Source: Luzula sylvatica (Eukaryota; Streptophyta; Magnoliopsida; Poales; Juncaceae). Taken from it: a stretch of 64,000 bases of DNA. The DNA lies in contig OX326958.1 of NCBI GenBank assembly GCA_946800325.1, positions 1,002,001 to 1,066,000 on the forward strand. The letters run 5' to 3'. This document shows positions 39,743-50,640 of this stretch, in pieces. Below the pieces are notes generated by a model. The model had not been told where the DNA came from. It did no database searches and worked only from the letters and a program-made list of their open reading frames with translations. Made by a program: the position numbers and the translations under genes. Within the stretch, counting starts at the first letter, position 1. Every line of letters begins with the position of its first letter.

Positions 39743-41825
39743 ACGGTGTATTTTGAGTACGACACGAAAATTGAGTATTTTTCTTGTATTACACTTCAAT
39801 TTTAAATTTTATTGAAAAATATCTTAATTGAATTTTTTGAAGGTGTTAGACTTCTGTTTTTGAATTTTTAAGAAATTTTCGAAAAAATTGTAATTTGTGT
39901 GTGTTAGTCTACAATTACGGAGTACTTTGAGTTCGACATGAAAATTGAGTATTTTTCTTGTATTACACTTGAATTTTTGCATTTGTTAAGAAATATCTTA
40001 ATTTGATTTTATGAAGGTGTTGAGACTTCTGTTTTTACATTTTTATGAAATTTTTGAAAAAATTGAAATTTGTGTGTGTTAGTCTTCAATTACGGAGTAT
40101 TTTGAGTACGACATGAAAATTGAATATTTTGCTTGTGTTACACTTAAATTTTAACATTTTTTGTAAAAATATCTTAATTGAATTTTTTGATGGTGTTAGG
40201 CGTCTGTTTTTGCATTTTTAAGAAATTTTTTAAAAAATTGAAATTTGTGTATGTTAGTCTTCAATTACGGAGTATTTTGAGTACGATATGAAAATTGACT
40301 ATATCGCTTGTGTTACACTTCAATTTTAACACTTTTTAAAAAAAATATCTTAATTGGATTTTTTGAAGGTGTTAGATTTCAGTTTTTGCATTTTTAAGAA
40401 ATTTTTGAAAAAATATAAATTTGTGTGTGTTAGTCTTCAATTAAGGAGTATTTTGAGTACGACATGAAAATTGACTATTTTGCTTGTGTTACACTTGAAT
40501 TTTAAATATTTTTTAAAAAATATCTTAATTGAATTTTTGAAGGGGTTAGACTTCTGTTTTTGCATTTTTAAGAAATGTTCGAAAAAATTGTAATTTGTGT
40601 GTGTTAGTCTTCAATTACGGAGTATTTTAAGTACGGCATGAAAATTGAGTATTTTCCTTGTGTTACACTACAATTTTAACATTTTTGCTAAAAATATCTT
40701 AATTGAATTATTTTGAAGGTGTTAGACTTGTGTTTTTGCATTTTTAAGAAATTTTTGAAAACGTTGAAATTTGTGTGTGTTAGTCTTCAATTACGGTGTA
40801 TTTTGAGTACGACACGAAAATTGAGTATTTTGCTTGTATTACACTTCAATTTTAAATTTTATTGAAAAATATCTTAATTGAATTTTTTGAAGGTGTTAGA
40901 CTTCTGTTTTTGCATTTTTAAGAAATTTTCGAAAAAATTGTAATTTGTGTGTGTTAGTCTTCAATTACGGAGTATTTTGAGTTCGACATGAAAATTGAGT
41001 ATTTTGCTTGTATTACACTGGAATTTTTGCATTTTTTAAGAAATGTCTTAATTTGAATTTTTTTAAGGTGTTGAGACTTCTGTTTTTACATTTTTAAGAA
41101 ATTTTTGAAAAAATTGAAATTTGTGTGTGTTAGTCTTCAATTAAGGAGTATTTTGAGTACGACATGAAAATTGACTATTTTGCTTGTGTTACACTTGAAT
41201 TTTAAATATTTTTTACAAAATATCTTAATTGAATTTTTGAAGGGGTTAGACTTCTGTTTTTGCATTTTTAAGAAATCTTTGAAAAAATTGAAATTTGTCT
41301 GTGTTATTCTTCAATTACGGAGTATTTTGAGAACGACATGAAAATTGAGTATTTTGCTTGTGATACAATACAATTTTTACATTTTTTTTAAAAATATCTT
41401 AATTTAATTATTTTGAAGGTGTTAGACTTCTGTTTTTACATTTTTAAGAAATTTTTTAAAAAGTTGAAATTTGTGTGTGTTAGTCTTCAATTACGGTGTA
41501 TTTTGAGTACGACACGAAAATTGAGTATTTTGCTTGTATTACACTTCAATTTTAAATTTTATTGAAAAATATCTTAATTGAATTTTTTGAAGGTGTTAGA
41601 CTTCTGTTTTTGCATTTTTAAGAAATTTTCGAAAAAATTGTAATTTGTGTGTGTTAGTCTACAATTAAGGGGTACTTTGAGTTCGACATGAAAATTGAGT
41701 ATTTTGCTTGTATTACACTTGAATTTTTGCATTTGTTAAGAAATATCTTAATTTGATTTTATAAAGGTGTCGAGACTTCTGTTTTTACATTTTTAAGAAA
41801 TTTTTGAAAAAATTGAAATTTGGGT

Positions 41826-42000
41826 GTGTTAGTCTTCAATTACGGAGTATTTTGAGTACGACATGAAAATTGAATATTTTGCTTGTGTTACACTTAAATT
41901 TTAACATTTTTTGTAAAAATATCTTAATTGAATTTTTTGATGGTGTTAGGCGTCTGTTTTTGCATTTTTAAGAAATTTTTTAAAAAATTGAAATTTGTGT
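41826..42000 (+). repeat. Three ~58 bp subrepeats within one monomer
   Basis: Within this copy the subrepeats begin at 41826, 41885 and 41943, and the next monomer's first subrepeat at 42001, giving spacings of 59, 58 and 58. All start with GTGTTA or a near variant, with CTTC at bases 9-12 in most copies (GTGTTAGTCTTC, GTGTTACACTTC, GTGTTAGACTTC). The first and second also share AATTGA.T.TTTTG near their ends, and the third has AATTGAAATTT there. Aligned without gaps, the second and third agree at about 34 of 58 bases in the consensus. This supports descent of the 175 bp monomer from a trimer of a ~58 bp unit. Confidence 0.78.
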
Positions 42001-42016
42001 ATGTTAGTCTTCAATT
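41842..42016 (+). repeat. Type C monomer exemplar
   Basis: Type C is marked by GAAAATTGAATATTTTG, ACACTTAAATTTTAACATT, a TTGTAAAAATATC or TTATAAAAATATC run, TTTTGATGGTGTTAG, and GACGTCTG or GGCGTCTG in the third subrepeat. It ends TGTGTATGTTAG (GTATGT rather than GTGTGT). GACGTC is a 6 bp palindrome with a CpG and is largely confined to this type. C normally follows B and precedes D. Confidence 0.88.
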
Positions 42017-42192
42017 ACGGAGAATTTTGAGTAGGATATGAAAATTGACTATATTGCTTGTGTTACACTTCAATTTTAACACTTTTAAAAAAAAATATCT
42101 TAATTGGATTTTTTGAAGGTGTTAGATTTCAGTTTTTGCATTTTTAAGAAATTTTTGAAAAAATAGAAATTTGTGTGTGTTAGTCTTCAATT
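42017..42192 (+). repeat. Type D monomer exemplar
   Basis: Type D is marked by GATATGAAAATTGACTATATTG, ACACTTTAATTTTAACACTT (a C in place of the AT of other types), AATTGGATTTTTTG, and GTGTTAGATTTCAG (not GACTTCTG). AAATAGAAATTT is a frequent D-specific end in the right half of the window. A derivative with a 32 bp internal deletion occurs seven times between 25.2 and 33.6 kb (see separate entry). Confidence 0.88.
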
Positions 42193-42366
42193 AAGGAGTA
42201 TTTTGAGTACGACATGAAAATTGACTATTTTGCTTGTGTCACACTTGAATTTTAAATATTTTTTAAAAAATAGCTTAATTGAATTTTTGAAGGGGTTAGA
42301 CTTCTGTTTTTGCATTTTTAAGAAATGTTCGAAAAAATTGTAATTTGTGTGTGTTAGTCTTCAATT
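42193..42366 (+). repeat. Type E monomer exemplar
   Basis: Type E starts AAGGAG instead of ACGGAG, losing the first CpG. It continues GACATGAAAATTGACTATTTTG, ACACTTGAATTTTAAATATT, a short ATTTTTGAAGGGGTTAG (one T fewer, GGGG), and often AAATGTTTGAAAAAATTG with TGTTATTCTTC at the end. A GAAGGCG subtype occurs where a G monomer follows. E follows D in regular units and also follows B where the C-D pair is missing, as at 41143 and 42892. Confidence 0.88.
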
Positions 42367-42542
42367 ACGGAGTATTTTAAGTACGACATGAAAATTGAGT
42401 ATTTTCCTTGTGTTACACTACAATTTTAACATTTTTTTTAAAAATATCTTAATTGAATTATTTTGAAGGTGTTAGACTTATGTTTTTGCATTCTTAAGAA
42501 ATTTTTGAAAAAGTTGAAATTTGTGTGTGTTAGTCTTCAATT
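42367..42542 (+). repeat. Type F monomer exemplar
   Basis: Type F is marked by ACACTACAATTTTAACATT (CTACAA is diagnostic), TTGAATTATTTTGAAGG (ATTATTTTG), TTTTTACATTTTT with A instead of G in TTTTTGCATT, and GAAAAAGTTGAAATTTG. The first subrepeat is often GAGAACGACATG. A subtype with GATACACTACAATTTTTAC appears from 24.4 to 49.5 kb and again after 61 kb. F precedes A almost without exception. Confidence 0.88.
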
Positions 42543-42716
42543 ACGGTGTATTTTGAGTACGACACGAAAATTGAGTATTTTGCTTGTATTAGACTTCAAT
42601 TTTAAATTTTATTGAAAAATATCTTAATTGAATTTTTTGAAGGTGTTAGACGTCTGTTTTTGCATTTTTAAGAAATTTTCGAAAAAATTGTAATTTGTGT
42701 GTGTTAGTCTTCAATT
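42543..42716 (+). repeat. Type A monomer exemplar
   Basis: Type A is marked by ACGGTGTATTTTGAG, then GACACG (other types have GACATG or GATATG), TTGTATTA before the second subrepeat, CAATTTTAAATTTTATTG, and often TTTTCGAAAAAATTGTAA near the end. The segment TTCAAT-10 nt-ATTGAA is an inverted repeat specific to this type. A monomers almost always follow an F monomer, and they are the easiest marker for HOR spacing. Measured A starts include 112, 1162, 2558, 3754, 4977, 24595, 27506, 40793, 41493, 42543, 43243, 44817, 45866, 46216 and 47266. Confidence 0.9.
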
Positions 42717-42891
42717 ACGGAGTATTTTGAGTTCGACATGAAAATTGAGTATTTTGCTTGTATTACACTTGAATTTTTGCATTTTTTAAGAAATGTCTTA
42801 ATTTGATTTTTTGAAGGTGTTGAGACTTCTGTTTGTACATTTTTAAGAAATTTTTGAAAAAATTGAAATTTGTGTGTGTTAGTCTTCAATT
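42717..42891 (+). repeat. Type B monomer exemplar
   Basis: Type B is marked by GAGTTCGACATG (the T in GAGTTCG is diagnostic), TTGTATTACACTTG, AATTTTTGCATTTTTTAAG, AATTTGATTTTTTG and GTGTTGAGACTTC, with an extra base before GACTTC. Left-hand copies have GTGTTAAGACTTC instead. A subtype with GGAGTACTTTGAG is common between 35 and 50 kb and again after 60 kb. B-type and A/B-hybrid monomers happen to lack stops in one minus-strand frame, which produces recurring 61-codon open frames starting at TTG; these are not genes. Confidence 0.88.
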
Positions 42892-43242
42892 AAGGAGTAT
42901 TTTGAGTACGACATGAAAATTGACTATTTTGCTTGTGTTACACTTGAATTTTAAATATTTTTTAAAAAATATCTTAATTGAATTTTTGAAGGGGTTAGAC
43001 TTCTGTTTTTGCATTTTTAAGAAATGTTTGAAAAAATTGAAATTTGTCTGTGTTATTCTTCAAATACGGAGTATTTTGAGAACGACATGAAAAATTGAGT
43101 ATTTTGCTTGTGATACACTACAATTTTTACATTTTTTTTAAAAATATCTTAATTTAATTATTTTGAAGGTGTTAGACTTCTGTTTTTACATTTTTAAGAA
43201 ATTTTTGAAAAAGTTGAAATTTGTGTGTGTTAGTCTTCAATT

Positions 43243-46200
43243 ACGGTGTATTTTGAGTACGACACGAAAATTGAGTATTTTGCTTGTATTACACTTCAAT
43301 TTTAAATTTTATTGATAAATATCTTAATTGAATTTTTTGAAGGTGTTAGACTTCTGTTTTTGCATTTTTAAGAAATTTTCGAAAAAATTGTAATTTGTGT
43401 GTGTTAGTCTTCAATTACGGAGTACTTTGAGTTCAACATGAAAATTGAGTATTTTGCTTGTATTACACTTAAATTTTAACATTTTTTATAAAAATATCTT
43501 AATTGAATTTTTTGATGGTGTTAGACGTCTGTTTTTGCATTTTTAAGAAAGTTTTGAAAAAATTGAAATTTGTGTATGTTAGTCTTCAATTTCGGAGTAC
43601 TTTGAGTTCGACATGAAAATTGAGTATTTTGCTTGTATTACACTTGAATTTTTATATTTTTTAAGAAATATCTTAATTTGATTTTTTGAAGGTGTTGAGA
43701 CTTCTGTTTTTACATTTTTAAGAAATTTTTGAAAAAATTAAAATTTGTGTGTGTTAGTCTTCAATTACGGAGTATGTTGAGTACGACATGAAAATTGAAT
43801 ATTTTGCTTGTGTTACACTTAAATTTTAGCATTTTTTATAAAAATATCTTAATTGAATTTTTTGATGGTGTTAGACGTCTGTTTTTGCATTTTTAAGAAA
43901 GTTTTGAAAAAATTGAAATTTGTGTGTGTTAGTCTTCAATTACGGAGTACTTTGAGTTCGACATGAAAATTGAGTATTTTGCGTGTATTACACTTGAATT
44001 TTTGCATTTTTTAAGAAATATCTTAATTTGATTTTTTGAAGGTGTTGAGACTTCTGTTTTTACATTTTTAAGAAATTTTTGAAAAAAATGAAATTTGTGT
44101 GTGTTAGTCTTCAATTACGGAGTATTTTGAGTACGACATGAAAATTGAATATTTTGCTTGTGTTACACTTAAATTTTAACATTTTTTATAAAAATATCTT
44201 AATTGAATTTTTTTATGGTGTTAGACGTCTGTTTTTGCATTCTTAAGAAAGTTTTGAAAAAATTGAAATTTGTGTGTGTTAGTCTTCAATTACGGAGTAT
44301 TTTGAGTACGATATGAAAATTGACTATATGGCTTGTGTTACACTTTAATTTTAACACTTTTTAAAAAAATATCTTAATTGGAATTTTTGAAGGTGTTAGA
44401 TTTCAGTTTTTGCATTTTTAAGAAATTTTTGAAAAAATAGAAATTTGTGTGTGTTAGTCTTCAATCAAGGAGTATTTTGAGTACGACATGAAAATTGACT
44501 ATTTTGCTTGTGTTACACTTGAATTTTAAATATTTTTTAAAAAATATCTTAATTTAATTTTTGAAGGTGTTAGACTTCTGTTTTTGCATTTTTAAGAAAT
44601 TTTCGAAAAAATTGTAATTTGTGTGTGTTAGTCTTCAATTACGGAGTACTTTGAGTTCGACATGAAAATTGAGTATTTTGCTTCTGATACACTACAATTT
44701 TTACATTTTTTTTTTAAATATCTTAATTTAATTATTTTGAAGGTGTTAGACTTCTGTTTTTACATTTTTAAGAAATTTTTGAAAAAGTTGAAATTTGTGT
44801 GTGTTAGTCTTCAATTACGGTGTATTTTGAGTACGACACGAAAATTGAGTATTTTGCTTGTATTACACTTCAATTTTAAATTTTATTGAAAAATATCTTA
44901 ATTGAATTTTTTGAAGGTGTTAGACTTCTGTTTTTGCATTTTTAAGAAATTTTCGAAAAAATTGTAATTTGTGTGTGTTAGTCTTCAATTACGGAGTACT
45001 TTGAGTTCGACATGAAAATTGATTATTTTTCTTGTATTACACTTGAATTTTTGCATTTTTTAAGAAATATCTTAATTTGATTTTATGAAGGTGTTGAGAC
45101 TTCTGTTTTTACATTTTTAAGAAATATTTGAAAAAATTGAAATTTGTGTATGTTAGTCTTCAATTACGGAGTATTTTGAGTACGACATGAAAATTGAATA
45201 TTTTGCTTGTGTTACACTTAAATTTTAACATTTTTTGTAAAAATATCTTAATTGAATTTTTTTGATGGTGTTAGGCGTCTGTTTTTGCATTTTTAAGAAA
45301 TTTTTTAAAAAATTGAAATTTGAGTATGTTAGTCTTCAATTACGGAGTATTTTGATTACGATATGAAAATTGACTATATTGCTTGTGTTACACTTTAATT
45401 TTAACACTTTTTAAAAAAATATCTTAATTGAATTTTTTGAAGGTTTTAGATTTCAGTTTTTGCATTTTTAAGAAATTTTTGAAAAAATAGAAATTTGTGT
45501 GTGTTAGTCTTCAATTAAGGAGTATTTTGAGTACGACATGAAAATTGACTATTTTGTTTGTGTTACACTTGAATTTTAAATATTTTTTAAAAAATATCTT
45601 AATTGAATTTTTGATGGGGTTAGGCTTCTGTTTTTGCATTTTTAAGAAATTTTCGAAAAAATTGTAATTTGTGTGTGTGAGTCTTCAATTACGGTGTATT
45701 TTGAGTTCGACATGAAAATTGAGTATTTTGCTTGTATTACACTTGAATTTTTGCATTTTGTAAGAAATGTCTTAATTTGATTTTATGAAGGTGTTGAGAC
45801 TTCTGTTTTTTCATTTTTAAGAAATTTTTGAAAAAGTTGAAATTTGTGTGTGTTAGTCCTCAATTACGGTGTATTTTGAGTACGACACAAAAATTGAGTA
45901 TTTTGCTTGTATTACACTTCAATTTTAAATTTTATTGAAAAATATCTTAATTGAATTTTTTGAAGGTGTTAGACTTCTGTTTTTGCATTTTTAAGAAATT
46001 TTCGAAAAAATTGTAATTTGTGTGTGTTAGTCTTCAATTACGGAGTACTTTGAGTTCGACATGAAAAATGAGTATTTTGCTTCTGATACACTACAATTTT
46101 TACATTTTTTTTTAAAATATCTTAATTTAATTATTTTGAAGGTGTTAGACTTCTGTATTTACATTTTTAAGATATTTTTGAAAAAGTTGAAATTTGTGTG

Positions 46201-47610
46201 TGTTAGTCTTCAATTACGGTGTATTTTGAGTACGACATGAAAATTGAATATTTTGCTTGTATTACACTTCAATTTTAAATTTTATTGAAAAATATATTAA
46301 TTGAATTTTTTGAAGGTGTTAGACTTCTGTTTTTGCATTTTTAACAAATTTTCGAAAAAATTGTAATTTGTGTGTGTTAGTCTTCAATTACGGAGTACTT
46401 TGAGTTCGACATGAAAATTGATTATTGTGCTTGTATTACACTTGAATTTTTGCATTTTTTAAGAAATATCTTAATTTTATTTTATGAAGGTGTTGAGACT
46501 TCTGTTTTTACATTTTTAAGAAATTTTTGAAAAAATTGAAATTTGTGTGTGTTAGTCTTCAATTACGGAGTATTTTGAGTACGACATGAAAATTGAATAT
46601 TTTGCTTGTGTTACAGTTAAATTTAAACATTTTTTGTAAAAATATCTTAATTGAATTTTTTTGATGGTGTTAGGCGTCTGTTTTTGCATTTTTAAGAAAT
46701 TTTTTAAAAAATTGAAATTTGAGTATGTTAGTCTTCAATTACGGAGTATTTTGAGTACGATATGAAAATTGACTATATTGGTTGTGTTACACTTTAATTT
46801 TAACACTTTTTAAAAAAATATCTTAATTGGATTTTTTGAAGGTGTTAGATTTCAGTTTTTGCATTTTTAAGAAATTTTTGAAAAAATAGAAATTTGTGTG
46901 TGTTAGTCTTCAATTAAGGAGTATTTTGAGTACGACATGAAAATTGACTATTTTGCTTGTGTTACACTTGAATTTTAAATATTTTTTAAAAAATATCTTA
47001 ATTGAATTTTTGAAGGGGTTAGACTTTTGTTTTTTGCATTTTCAAGAAATTTTCGAAAAAATTGTAATTTGTGTGTGTTAGTCTTCAATTACGGAGTATT
47101 TTGAGTTCGACATGAAAATTGAGTATTTTGCTTGTATTACACTTGAATTTTTGCATTTTTTAACAAATGTCTTAATTTGATTTTTTGAAGGTGTTGAGAC
47201 TTCTGTTTTTACATTTTTAAGAAATTTTTGAAAAAGTTGAAATTTGTGTGTGTTAGTCTTCAATTACGGTGTATTTTGAGTACGACACGAAAATTGAGTA
47301 TTTTGCTTGTATTACACTTAAATTTTTAATTTTATTGAAAAATATCTTAATTGAATTTTTTGAAGGTGTTAGACTTCTGTTTTTGCATTTTTAAGAAATT
47401 TTCGAAAAAATTGTAATTTGTGTGTGTTAGTCTTCAATTAAGGGGTACTTTGAGTTCGACATGAAAATTGAGTATTTTGCTTGTATTATACTTGAATTTT
47501 TGTATTTTTTAAGAAATATCTTAATTTGATTTTTTGAAGGTGTTGAGACTTCTGTTTTTACATTTTTAAGAAAGTTTTTAAAAAATTGAAATTTGTGTGT
47601 GTTAGTCTTC
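43243..47610 (+). repeat. Regular A-F higher-order repeats, partner of the 48-50 kb mosaic
   Basis: A monomers at 44817, 45866, 46216 and 47266 are 1049, 350 and 1050 bp apart. The stretch about 43.3-44.83 kb is matched at 48.2-49.55 kb (offset 4897, then 4722), and about 45.69-46.0 kb at 49.54-49.85 kb (offset about 3850, including the rare TTAGTCCTCAATTACGG). Confidence 0.8.
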
Positions 47611-50600
47611 AATTACGGAGTAGTTTGAGTACGACATGAAAATTGAATATTTTCCTAGTGTTACACTTAAATTTTAACATTTTTTATAAAAATATCTTAA
47701 TTGAATTTTTTGATCGTGTTAGACGTCTGTTTTTGCATTATTAAGAAAGTTTTGAGAAAATTGAAATTTGTGTATGTTAGTCTTCAATTACGGTGTATTT
47801 TGAGTACGACACGAAAATTGAGTATTTTGCTTGTATTACACTTGAATTTTTGTATTTTTTAAGAAATATCTTAATTTGATTTTTTGAAGGTGTTGAGACT
47901 TCTGTTTTTACATTTTTAAAAAAATTTTAAAAAATTGAAATTTGTGTGTGTTAGTCTTCAATTACGGAGTATTTTGAGTACGACATGAAAATTGAATATT
48001 TTTCTAGTGTTACACTTAAATTTTAACATTTTTTTTCAAAATATCTTAATTGAATTATTTTGAAGGTGTTAGACTTCTGTTTTTACATTTTTAAGAAATT
48101 TTTGAAAAAGTTGAAATTTGTGTGTGTTAGTCTTCAATTACGGTGTATTTTGAGTACGACACGAAAATTGAGTATTTTACTTGTATTACACTTCAATTTT
48201 AAATTTTATTGAAAAATATCTTAATTGAATTTTTTGAAGGTGTTAGACTTCTGTTTTTGCATTTTTAAGAAATTTTAGAAAAAATTGTAATTTGTGTGTG
48301 TTAGTCTTCAATTACGGAGTACTTTGAGTTCAACATGAAAATTGAGTATTTTGCTTGTATTACACTTAAATTTTAACATTTTTTATAAAAATATCTTAAT
48401 TGAATTTTTTGATGGTGTTAGACGTCTGTTTTTGCATTTTTAAGAAAGTTTTGAAAAAATTGAAATTTGTGTATGTTAGTCTTCAATTACGGAGTACTTT
48501 GAGTTCGACATGAAAATTGAGTATTTTGCTTGTATTACACTTGAATTTTTACATTTTTTAAGAAATATCTTAATTTGATTTTTTGAAGGTGTTGAGACTT
48601 CTGTTTTTACATTTTTAAGAAATTTTTGAAAAAATTAAAATTTGTGTGTGTTAGTCTTCAATTACGGAGTATGTTGAGTACGACATGAAAATTGAATATT
48701 TTGCTTGTGTTACACTTAAATTTTAGCATTTTTTATAAAAATATCTTAATTGAATTTTTTGATGGTGTTAGACGTCTGTTTTTGCATTTTTAAGAAAGTT
48801 TTGAAAAAATTGAAATTTGTGTGTGTTAGTCTTCAATTACGGAGTACTTTGAGTTCGACATGAAAATTGAGTATTTTGCGTGTATTACACTTGAATTTTT
48901 GCATTTTTTAAGAAATATCTTAATTTGATTTTTTGAAGGTGTTGAGACTTCTGTTTTTACATTTGTAAGAAATTTTTGAAAAAAATGAAATTTGTGTGTG
49001 TTAGTCTTCAATTACGGAGTATTTTGAGTACGACATGAAAATTGAATATTTGGCTTGTGTTACACTTTAATTTTAACACTTTTTAAAAAAATATCTTAAT
49101 TGGATTTTTTGAAGGTGTTAGATTTCAGTTTTTGCATTCTTAAGAAATTTTTGAAAAAATAGAAATTTGTGTGTGTTAGTCTTCAATCAAGGAGTATTTT
49201 GAGTACGACATGAAAATTGACTATTTTGCTTGTGTTACACTTGAATTTTAAATATTTTTTAAAAAATATCTTAATTTAATTTTTGAAGGTGTTAGACTTC
49301 TGTTTTTGCATTTTTAAGAAATTTTCGAAAAAATTGTAATTTGTGTGTGTTAGTCTTCAATTACGGAGTACTTTGAGTTCGACATGAAAATTGAGTATTT
49401 TGCTTCTGATACACTACAATTTTTACATTTTTTTTTTAAATATCTTAATTTAATTATTTTGAAGGTGTTAGACTTCTGTTTTTACATTTTTAAGAAATTT
49501 TTGAAAAAGTTGAAATTTGTGTGTGTTAGTCTTCAATTACGGTGTATTTTGAGTTCGACATGAAAATTGAGTATTTTGCTTGTATTACACTTGAATTTTT
49601 GCATTTTTTAAGAAATGTCTTAATTTGATTTTATGAAGGTGTTGAGACTTCTGTTTTTTCATTTTTAAGAAATTTTTGAAAAAGTTGAAATTTGTGTGTG
49701 TTAGTCCTCAATTACGGTGTATTTTGAGTACGACACGAAAATTGAGTATTTTGCTTGTATTACACTTCAATTTTAAATTTTATTGAAAAATATCTTAATT
49801 GAATTTTTTGAAGGTGTTAGACTTCTGTTTTTACATTTTTAAGAAATTTTTGAAAAAGTTGAAATTTGTGTGTGTTAGTCTTCAATTACGGAGTAGTTTG
49901 AGTACGACATGAAAATTGAATATTTTCCTAGTGTTACACTTAAATTTTAACATTTTTTATAAAAATATCTTAATTGAATTTTTTGATCGTGTTAGACGTC
50001 TGTTTTTGCATTATTAAGAAAGTTTTGAGAAAATTGAAATTTGTGTATGTTAGTCTTCAATTACGGTGTATTTTGAGTACGACACGAAAATTGAGTATTT
50101 TGCTTGTATTACACTTGAATTTTTGTATTTTTTAAGAAATATCTTAATTTGATTTTTTGAAGGTGTTGAGACTTCTGTTTTTACCTTTTTAAAAAAATTT
50201 TAAAAAATTGAAATTTGTGTGTGTTAGTCTTCAATTACGGAGTATTTTGAGTACGACATGAAAATTGAATATTTTTCTAGTGTTACACTTAAATTTTAAC
50301 ATTTTTTTTCAAAATATCTTAATTGAATTATTTTGAAGGTGTTAGACTTCTGTTTTTACATTTTTAAGAAATTTTTGAAAAAGTTGAAATTTGTGTGTGT
50401 TAGTCTTCAATTACGGTGTATTTTGAGTACGACACGAAAATTGAGTATTTTACTTGTATTACACTTCAATTTTAAATTTTATTGAAAAATATCTTAATTG
50501 AATTTTTTGAAGGTGTTAGACTTCTGTTTTTGCATTTTTAAGAAATTTTAGAAAAAATTGTAATTTGTGTGTGTTAGTCTTCAATTACGGAGTACTTTGA

Positions 50601-50640
50601 GTTCAACATGAAAATTGAGTATTTTGCTTGTATTACACTT
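47611..50640 (+). repeat. Mosaic of copied segments
   Basis: 47.61-48.37 kb matches 49.88-50.64 kb at an offset of 2273 (rare markers GGAGTAGTTTGAG, TTTTCCTAGTG, TTGATCGTG, GCATTATTAAG, AATTTTAGAAAAAATTG). 48.2-49.55 kb matches 43.3-44.83 kb. 49.54-49.85 kb matches 45.69-46.0 kb. Near 49049 a C head (GAAAATTGAATATT) is fused to a D body (TGGCTTGTG...ACTTTAATTT), removing one 175 bp monomer relative to the 44.15-44.33 kb partner. Confidence 0.78.

Larger units (their letters stand above)
41842..42891 (+). repeat. Reference six-monomer higher-order repeat unit (C-D-E-F-A-B), 1050 bp
   Basis: This is the cleanest copy of the HOR. Using the ACGG/AAGG after CAATT as monomer start, the six monomers begin at 41842 (C), 42017 (D), 42193 (E), 42367 (F), 42543 (A) and 42717 (B), with lengths 175, 176, 174, 176, 174 and 175. 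Each type has diagnostic bases listed in its own entry. The same order recurs across the window with whole monomers skipped or repeated. The next monomer, at 42892, is E rather than C, so this unit is followed by a shortened four-monomer version. Confidence 0.9.
39743..43242 (+). repeat. 1,750 bp tandem duplication, order [A-B-C-D-E-F][A-B-E-F] twice
   Basis: A monomers at 39743, 40793, 41493, 42543 and 43243 are spaced 1050, 700, 1050 and 700 bp, i.e. 6, 4, 6 and 4 monomers. Corresponding monomers are 1750 bp apart (C at 40092 and 41842; the TACAATTA variant at 39917 and 41667). The four-monomer part lacks C and D. The copies differ at scattered bases, so this duplication is older than the 11.7 kb one. 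Confidence 0.87.

Noticed and set aside
42280..42300. Telomere-like GGGGTTAG in E monomers
   Set aside because: A single unit per monomer, created by the GAAGGTG to GAAGGGG change; no tandem TTAGGG or TTTAGGG.
42343..42380. CENP-B box in the conserved segment
   Set aside because: The needed TTCG....A..CGGG pattern is not present on either strand of the consensus; only ACGG and ACGA match partly.
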